Source: Linyphia triangularis (taxonomy: Eukaryota; Arthropoda; Arachnida; Araneae; Linyphiidae). Taken from it: a DNA stretch of 64,000 bases. The stretch lies in assembly GCA_963978545.1 (NCBI GenBank), contig OZ021722.1, positions 8,709,401-8,773,400 on the forward strand, given 5' to 3'. Below the pieces are notes generated by a model. That model worked only from the letters and a program-made list of their open reading frames with translations, ran no database searches and was not told the origin of the DNA. Within the stretch, counting starts at the first letter, position 1. Each line of letters opens with the position of its first letter. This document shows positions 56,655 through 64,000 of this stretch, piece by piece. The position numbers and the translations under genes are program-made.

Positions 56655-56790
56655 TGTGGAATTCGGCTGTACAGGGAACAATCACTGCCGTTGAAAAGAC
56701 ATTTTCTATTGTTGGTAAAATAAAAAAGCACTTCTGAGAAGACACTACTTTCTGTAGATACTTTGAAATCTAAAATTACCTTTTCATATT
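56655..56790 (+). pseudogene. hAT transposase C-terminal fragment
   Basis: TITAVEKTFSIVGKIKKHF followed by a stop and an EDTT segment resembles the hAT dimerisation signature (A.ERTFS..GKI...R). It is short and broken. Other sequence upstream (56400-56650) may belong to it but is not readable. Confidence 0.5.
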
Positions 56791-57588
56791 TTTGCAGTTT
56801 CTGAAATTCCTAAAAATCCATAAAAATTTGTTAAGCTCAATAGCCTCAAATAAGAAGTAATTAATAATAAAGTTAAATAAACGTATGAATTACAATGTAC
56901 ATTGTATATCTTCAGAAAAAAACCTAGAACATTGAAGATTTTAGAATAGCGTGTTACGAACCACATAAAAATAATACGAAAAAGATATCCTGATTTTTAG
57001 TTCGAGAAATCTGGTCACATTATACTTATTACAATTAAACAGTAACATAGCACGGAAAATAATTGTGGGTTTGTATTAATTTAAATAAAATATTAATCAT
57101 AGTGGCGCATACCTGAATGTTAAATTGATTAGCAAGTGCCCCATTTTCTCTTATAAAAGCCCTGCAAGTTTCTGTTTAAAGTCAACTTCTGTTTTGCATA
57201 ATTATTGCATTTCCCTTGTTATATTAATGTAGCTGGTACTTTTTAAAATTGTTTAGAGGTTTTCAAAAGTGATAACGTTATGTTTTTATTTATACAGAGT
57301 AGAGAATGTTATTGATTGCGCAATTTTTTCGATCATTTTAGAATTTGGAGCTCTTGATACGTATATTATTTACAGATTTCCAATGTAAAGCATGCTATTT
57401 CCGTAATTTTGAAGCTATAAAATGTGATGGAAGGGCGAAAATGCAAACTCTGGTTTCTCAGAAAGGTTTTTTCCTAATTTTAATGAATAAATAGATAATT
57501 TTCCAATATCAACCTTAATTTTTCTAGTTTCGTGAACGCATGTATATTTTCTTTTAAAAAAATAAGCATTTTAATATATTGTCAATCA

Positions 57589-57873
57589 CAGGGTTTCCGC
57601 GGTCATTGAAAGTAATTAAAAGTGCTTAATATTTTTTAACTTGTTTTTAAGGCCTTAAAAGTTTTTGACATATGAAAAATGGATTGCAACATCATCAAAG
57701 TCTGTTCAAAAGGAAAAATGCAAATTATGCATAAAAGATTTTGATATATGTGCTATGGGCAAAGCAACTGTAAAATCACACATGAAAGACATGACTGAAA
57801 ACAAATTTTTGAAGGTCCTCAAAAATATTATTTAGAATTCCTGAAAAGTCATTGATTTTCATACTGTGATTTT
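57589..57873 (+). mobile_element. CAGGGTTCCC-family element, copy 5, with zinc-finger-like coding remnant
   Basis: Starts CAGGGTTTCCGCGGTCATTG and shares AAAAGTGCTTAATATTTTT with copies 3 and 4. The 3' end (GTCATTGATTTTCATACTGTG) loses the GGGAACCCTG terminus. Where other copies have only non-coding repeats, 57668-57796 reads TYEKWIATSSKSVQKEKCKL then CIKDFDICAMGKATVKSHMK, a C-x2-C...H zinc-finger pattern like those at hAT transposase N-termini. This suggests the parent autonomous element was hAT-like. Confidence 0.65.
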
Positions 57874-60099
57874 TAAAGAAAAAGAAATCTTATAGGTTTA
57901 TTTTTTCTCGTCCCAATTTTATTGTAGGACATTATTTAATGATTAGGCTTTCCCATTCAGATAAGACTCGGAGCAAGGTCTACTTATTGTTTTTATTGAA
58001 TCTCATAGGGGGCGCTCCATGACAAGACTTGAATCACCTCTGGTACTGGGCACCTGGGCAGGATTTTGCGTTTCCCCCTTCCCCCCAAATTTGGCGGAGA
58101 ATTTCCAAGAGAAAAATGACAATTCGTCTTTAGATTGATTAAAACATATTTCTGATTATTTTATTTTTTTCAATTGTTAGATTGGAAGAAATCCGCAACT
58201 TCTTTGTATCATCAATTTATAATTTTAATTTAAAGATATTTGAAGATAAAAAAAACTTAAAAATTGATTTGTCACTATTGAAATTCAAATGCCATAATTG
58301 AATAAATCAAGAGATGCAGTTTTAGATTTTAACTTGCATTTAATTATTCGAAATAAAACTGTCACAATACCTTAATTTCAAACTAATTTATATGAATAGC
58401 GAATAAAGATTACAAGTTCGTATTTCATTCACAACTCGCCTCCACCCCATATTTTTGGTGTCTTAACATTGGTGTTAAAATTATGAGACTGTTTTCATTA
58501 ACATCTGCAAATGTTTCTTTCCGCGCAATCTAATTAAAAAATATTCTTCTAAATATTCAGGTAAACGACGATCGTCTGAAATTCGGGAAAATGAATCGAG
58601 AAAGATTTTTTGTCGATCTATTCTGTAAATATGAAATAATTAGTAATATTAGAGCAAAATTACCACCGATAATTAAATATTGGCAAGCTGAATCCAAACT
58701 TTCTTTCAAACATTTTGTCACTTTTACTGACAATTAGCATAAAGCAGTCCAACGAAAACAAATGGCGCTTTTTTTAAATCAATGATGCCAACTGCGACTA
58801 GGCATGAGAGATAAGTGTGCCAAATCGGGAGGGAAAACTTTTCGAAGTTGTTCCTGGAAACCATGGAGGAACTTTCTAAAAGCTACAGGTGACGGCCGGG
58901 TGGGGGAGAGGGAAGGACAAGGTCATTCTTTTTCTTGCTTTTCTTTTGGTCAGCCTCCCTCTTCGTCTCCCGAAGCGTTTCCCCGCATATTTTCTCGAAA
59001 AGGGGGGAGGAAGATTTCGAATGCAGAAAAAAAGATCGTTACCATTTTCGCGGGGGAAATTTTCGAACCGCTCCAATGAAAGCTCGAGGAAAACGTTTCC
59101 GGGGGTGGCAAAAGATAAAAATAAGAGGTGTCTGGTTGGGACTTTGGGACCATCCTTCTCTTCTTAAAGTGTGGGGGGTTGGAAAGAAAGAAAACGAAAT
59201 TATGGAGGTTGAAATGGATTATTTCAAATATAATAAACTACAACACATAGGTTAAAACGGGTAAAAATTCTATATATAATTTTACCGACGAAAAATATCT
59301 CGATAAGAATTCGCAATTTCTATCTCGAATTTTCCAGTTTATAAAAAATGGCAATGCTATTTTTTTAAACAAATGAAAAACTGCAAGAACCTTTCATGGA
59401 ACATTGATAATTGACTGATATTACAGTTCCAGTGATCTTGTAGGTGTCTTAAATATAATTGATGTTTACCTTAAATTAATGCCTTGAATTTATTTTGATT
59501 ACACACTACTATGTAAGTTTTTATTGCAGAAAAGCATGAATGCAGTTAAGTAAAACCACAGAACGCATAAAAAATTTTAATATGCATTATGTATGGAAAC
59601 GTCTGGAATTGTTAAAAGAATCTGAAAATAGTCCAAACAAGTCGGTTTGCAATCAAATGTAAATTTTAGTTGAATTTGGCCAACACAATGTTGGTCATGG
59701 TATTTTATTTATTCTCCATGATAATTGTTTGGTATTCATAGCAACCAGTGTCGCTTTCAGTATTCGCTAATTAGTTCTTAGTTAATTAGATCACTATTTA
59801 AGTTATAATTAGTAGAAACGTAATTTAACTATACTGAATACGCTCTACCAGAAGTTATGTCTACAAATTCATCATTTTGATAAATTTTATACCCTTTTAA
59901 TGTTAGCGATATCGTCACAATTATATAGTTTGACCCTTAACTTTTGAATCAGCCCTGAGTTTGAATATCATCTAGCTTCAATACGCCGGTCAAGAATAAA
60001 AAATTGAAGACTTTTTTTTTATTATTATTATTTATTATTAAGTTGCTACGGATCATTTGTAAATTCCAGGGGTGCCAAATTTAAAAGAATCAACAAACT
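57874..60099. other. intergenic DNA, no gene recognised
   Basis: AT-rich except for a G-rich block at 58800-59260 with several overlapping open frames on both strands and no recognisable protein. Nothing else can be supported. Confidence 0.45.
58800..59260. other. GC-rich block of unknown nature
   Basis: Contrasts with its surroundings in G and CG content (GGCCGGGTGGGGGAGAGGG, TTTCGCGGGGGAAATTTTCG). Five frames stay open for 60-106 codons, which is expected from low stop density rather than coding. It could be a transposon piece, a CpG-island-like promoter or an unplaced exon; none is supported. Confidence 0.4.
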
Positions 60100-60311
60100 T
60101 TAACCCTTTGCACTCCAGGCCTTTTTCGCGCGGAGGAATCAGCAACTCGAGACATTTTAGGTTCGGCTGGTGTTTATGGATTTGCTTCATAGAAACTAAA
60201 CACAGTCATTGGCCTTGCATCGAATTTCCGCATCACACCTAATGGTCCTCTCGTGGTTTGGCATCCAATCGTGTGGCGCCTGAGAGGCGCCACTGGAGTG
60301 AAAAGGGTTAA
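60100..60311. mobile_element. piggyBac-like MITE (TTAA target)
   Basis: TTAACCCTTTGCACTCCAG at the left and CTGGAGTGAAAAGGGTTAA at the right. TTAA at 60100-60103 and 60308-60311. Terminal CCCTTT is typical of piggyBac. 212 bp, with a GGCGCCTGAGAGGCGCC hairpin near the right end. Confidence 0.85.
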
Positions 60312-60804
60312 AGTGTTCTAAAGTTTGAACTGGTGGGAATATCGAAAACAAATTCCTTTTTTTTTTTTTTTTTTTTTTTTAATAACCATAAGAAAATAAT
60401 TCACACCAATTTTCATAAAAATCGGAGTGGGTGAGTGCATGTAATGAACTTTTGAATATTGTTTACCCTCCAGACCAGAACTTTTATTTCTAAATCTTTC
60501 TTAATTTTATTCTTCTCCCAAAAAGTTACTGGAAGTGATCAAGATGACGTTGTAAATACAAACGAATCATTATGTGATGTTTGTTATTATTATTTTTTTC
60601 ACGGGGACGTTTTTTCAGATTCGAATCTTTCTGAAAGCAAGGATCGTGGCTAAAATTCAAAACAAGGACTTAATTCACTGGATACGCGACAATCTCTCTT
60701 GAATCTACGATTGCCAAGAAAACGGGTAAGAACTAAAACACTTCCTGAAAAACTATATTTGAAATTACAGTTTTAACCAAGTGCATCATTCACAAAGCAC
60801 AATA

Positions 60805-61187
60805 CAGTAGAGTCCTGGTTATCCGAGTTATTGTGGACCAAGACCAATTCGGATAACCGAAAAACTCGGTTAAAGCGAAAATTAAAAATAAATCGTATCG
60901 ATTTAAATGTATGTTCTGACAAGTATAAATGTTATACTATAGGTAAACCACATGCAATTAATAATATATAGTAATGCTTAAAGAGTTCTCTTACTTAAGC
61001 CTTAAGACCTTGAGCGACGCTATAGGAGGTGCAGTGTAATTCAATGAAAAGGAATGTAAACATTTTGTTTTCTTGAGTGTTTGAGAGATCAAGTACCAAT
61101 TTTTTTCGGTACTAGTTTTGACAAAGGAAAATATCAGGGGTAAAAGAAATATTATCTGGCTCGGTTAAAGCGGAAACTCGGATACTG
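60805..61187. mobile_element. pogo/Tigger-like MITE, diverged
   Basis: Left CAGTAGAGTCCTGGTTATCC, right ACTCGGATACTG, with TA at 60803-60804 and 61188-61189. Inside, ATTCGGATAACCGAAAAAC and CTCGGTTAAAGCG are inverted-repeat phrases of this MITE type. Confidence 0.75.
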
Positions 61188-61470
61188 TACGTAGTATCGC
61201 GTTCTAATTACGAAGACGGGAAAAACACTAACTTATGGAAAGTGTAGAGTCATTTCCATGGGCGCCCCCAGGAGGGTGCAAGGAGGTGCACTTGCAACCC
61301 CCTGGCTTTTGAAAATTAAATTAAAACTGGCGAAAAAAGTGTAAATTCCAAAAGGGGAAAACAACACGTATGCCATTTTGAAACTTTAGTTCAATCTTAA
61401 AATGAATTTTTTTCAACTTTATTTTATGACTCCTGTTTATTTCCTATTTCGTTTTTCATTGCTGAATATT

Positions 61471-61660
61471 ATATCAAACTAGCACTATATCAAACGGTAG
61501 GTTAGCGTGCTAGCTTCTAGACCGCGAGGTTGCGTGTTCCGAGTCCCGTGTTGGCATGGGTGTTTGTAAATGTATGTTGGCTTGTCTAATGACGAATGTT
61601 TCGGCGCATTATAGCCCTCGTGTTGCTGACGGCGCCAGATAATCTGAATACAACCAACAA
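61471..61660 (+). mobile_element. tRNA-derived SINE, copy 4
   Basis: Same body; the head has lost a few bases before the A box and gained one C in the B box (TTCCGAGTCC). Flanked by the 15-bp duplication TCATTGCTGAATATT at 61456-61470 and 61661-61675. Nested in the hAT element. Confidence 0.95.
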
Positions 61661-62809
61661 TCATTGCTGAATATTGCTATTGCAAGCATCGATCATTGTG
61701 AGGAGGTTTTAAGGCGCCAGTTGCTTAGAAATATTGAGGAATGGAAATTGGGTATACCAGATATAAGACGTTGTAAGTTTTAGATTTCAATTGAGCATTT
61801 TCTTTATGTTTCATTCTTGATTTTTTTTTTTTTCTAACTTGGAAGAAAGAAAATATTACACTTCTGTATTTTTAAATTTTTGGTATTAACCTTGGGGTAT
61901 GCTTCTTTTGGAGATTATGGTTAAATCCCATGGATAAATCACATCATTCTGACAGCTAATTGCAAATTATTACTCTTTTTCAGAAAAAAAATAAAAAATG
62001 ATTATGCACCAGATGGAAATAAGATACATTATTGCAACATTAAATAGTTTTTTTTAAATTATTTTAGAGGTTTGTTTTATTTATTAACACAAGATTGGGC
62101 TTTTCTGGCTCCGTAATTTCGGTTTAGTTTCTACAAGTTTAAATAAGTCTGGTTATTTATTACTCTGAGCTACATTATAATACTTCTGTCAAAGTCAATA
62201 GGAGCTAACGCATGAACTGATAACATTCGTTTCAGTATTTACTGCTTATAAATGATTTTTTTTTTTTTTTTTTTTTTCAATTTTCGTTGAATGCTTACTG
62301 CTAAGTAAATAAAATGTATAATTGTTTTTAGTTATTTAGTACAATTTCAATAAAGTTTATTATCTCCCTAAATTGCATTACACAATACAACATTTGATTT
62401 CCTATTTTTTAGTAGCATAAAAGTACTTTTCTTCTTAATTTGAAGAAAACGTTGAGTAGGAAGAGGCCTTGAAAATTTAATTAGTGCGAGAACCCCGGTC
62501 AACTACGTTATGCCACTGGCGTTGATACGTTAGCTCCGAACACAAATTCAACTTGGAGGAATTGTTTTTTCTCGAGGGACAGGCGACAGGGCAATTACAC
62601 AAGAAAAAGAGGTTTTCACCGAAAGCAGCCATACATACATTAAACTATTGATAAAAATATATTTTTCTGAGAGAGATTGCTGTTTGGTGATATATTTCCT
62701 TTTCGAGAATTTTCTGGTAGTTTTCTTAAACTTTAGATTTGATGATTTTTTAATGGGCTGTTGCCGATTTCAGCCGTTTAAGAGTTGGCAGCTGTGAATT
62801 CGAACTTAC

Positions 62810-63250
62810 TTGTTTATTTATGTGTGGCCTGCAAATCTGCGCAGGGCTAATTAACCCAATTAACATAATTCAATCGGTCTGAAACAAATAGATTCGTGGT
62901 CGATGATAATGTATTCCATCACGTTTTTGAGTTTGTCACAAAAAGGCTGTTTTTGCACACATTACTATATTACCACTTCGTAGGCCTAATTAACTCGATT
63001 GCTGCAATCCAATCGAGTTAAACCTTAGTAGAGAGTCTTGTTGTGGATGACAATCTATTCAATTAAGTTTTTGGCGGGGGAAAAAAAATAATTAGTAAGT
63101 AGTCCGAAATGGAAGCTTTCTTAGTTGTGGTCAAAAACTCTGAAATCTCGATTTGAGCTCAATAACTTGCAATTGCACCTAAAAATCGACAATGCATAGT
63201 ATAGAGGATTTGTATTAAAAACTTTATTTTTATAAGTTATATTTTGTGTC
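62810..63250 (+). repeat. dispersed repeat family B, copy 4
   Basis: GCGCAGGGCTAATTAACCC, ATAATTCAATCGGTCTGAAA and ATTAAAAACTTTATTTTTAT. Its GGCCTAATTAACTCGATTGC core appears a second time at 62980, so this copy has an internal duplication. Confidence 0.65.
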
Positions 63251-63562
63251 TTCTGGTTCTGTACCAAACGCTATCTTTTAAATATTTTTTTTAAAAAAAA
63301 GTGATAAACCATTTTTTTCTTCTTTGCATAAGATTTTTTTTACATGGTTACGTTGGTTACCAAATAAAATCTGCAGAGAAGAGGATATCAAAAATATATA
63401 CCGTGATTTTTTTATTAGCAAAGTTAAATTTATTGCATTATTGTTAATTGACAATTCATTAGGAATTGCAATCCATATTTCTGAAAAATTAACGATTTAA
63501 ATAATATTCTGTCAGTCTTGCACCCCCCTGCAAATTATCCTGCGGTCGCCCATGGTCATTTC

Positions 63563-64000
63563 TCGGTACGTTTTCAAAAATATGTGCAGCATTCTTATTG
63601 CTCAGGCCCTGATTATCGCCTTGGCCCACAAGGCCCGGCCCTTAGGTCCATGATTTTAAGGGGCCCCGAAATTAGCTGTAAAACTAAAATCTGTATAAGT
63701 TAATTTTTTTGAAAAAATCATTTTTTATTGATTTGAACAGTTTTTAGCATCCCAGAGTTTATTTATTCAAGTAAACCAAATCATCACTTAAAAGCTAAAA
63801 AACAAACTTTCCTGAAAGATGGAGAGAGAGAGAAAAATTGAAAGGAAGTCTTGACGAATTTTTAAAGTGAGATCAGCAAGTGTCGAATAATGCTGCACAT
63901 ATTGTTGTCACGGATATTACTACACATTGTGATACTGAAATGCAATGCCATACATAACAAAGTTTTTGCTTTTTCGATTTATATATTGATTGTTAGAAAA
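63563..64000. other. window end, possible hAT-type left end
   Basis: CAGGCCCTGATTATCGCC near 63603, followed by GGCCCACAAGGCCCGGCCC and GGGGCCCC, resembles the first bases of CAGGGCC-type hAT elements. The other end is outside the window, so it is unproven. Confidence 0.3.

Larger units (their letters stand above)
61257..63554. mobile_element. 2.3 kb hAT element with perfect 8-bp duplication
   Basis: The left end CATGGGCGCCCCCAGGAGGG is mirrored by CCTGCGGTCGCCCATG at the right. GTCATTTC flanks both sides exactly (61249-61256 and 63555-63562). The 8-bp duplication fits hAT. It contains a SINE (61471-61660) and a family B repeat (62810-63250). No transposase recognised, so it is probably non-autonomous or gutted. 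Confidence 0.9.

Noticed and set aside
58804..59255. Cluster of overlapping frames on both strands
   Set aside because: Explained by low stop-codon density in a GC-rich block; no domain seen.

Overview
This window is AT-rich animal DNA with introns. It carries parts of two conserved host genes in a background full of transposable elements. The protein remnants (DDX54, RNF19, a spider-style non-LTR RNase H tail, mariner, a Mutator-like transposase) point to an arthropod, most likely an arachnid such as a spider. That assignment rests on my recognition of protein style, not on a search.

Layout. (1) 1-2498: the first two coding exons of an RNF19-type RBR E3 ubiquitin ligase on the minus strand; the gene runs out of the window to the left. 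(2) 5811-12283: a 6.5 kb DNA transposon with about 340-bp terminal inverted repeats. It holds a nearly complete Mutator-like transposase (one frameshift) and a second, badly decayed ORF of a recurrent but poorly characterised type. (3) 16240-51931: the DDX54/Dbp10 DEAD-box helicase on the plus strand, 16 secure coding exons plus one probable upstream exon, with all helicase motifs intact. All splice phases fit, giving an inferred protein of about 746 residues. (4) 51932-64000: no host gene recognised, only transposon remnants.

DDX54 introns hold a second long-TIR element of about 3.1 kb with a dead transposase (17889-21016); a non-LTR retrotransposon split by a 1.78 kb element rich in CpG and degenerate repeats (26850-29370); a dead mariner; a 184-bp tandem array (44099-45189); a foldback element with a minisatellite; and several MITE families. 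A tRNA-derived SINE occurs four times, each copy with its own target-site duplication. A CAGGGTTCCC-ended family occurs five times, and one copy retains a zinc-finger-like coding fragment.

The two host genes are unrelated in function as far as the sequence shows: ubiquitin ligation for RNF19, and ribosome biogenesis and RNA remodelling in the nucleus for DDX54. They are divergently arranged. I found no operon-like system, CRISPR array, rRNA gene or functional tRNA gene. The most novel-looking material is the second ORF of the 6.5 kb element, the CpG-rich repeat element and the 184-bp array.
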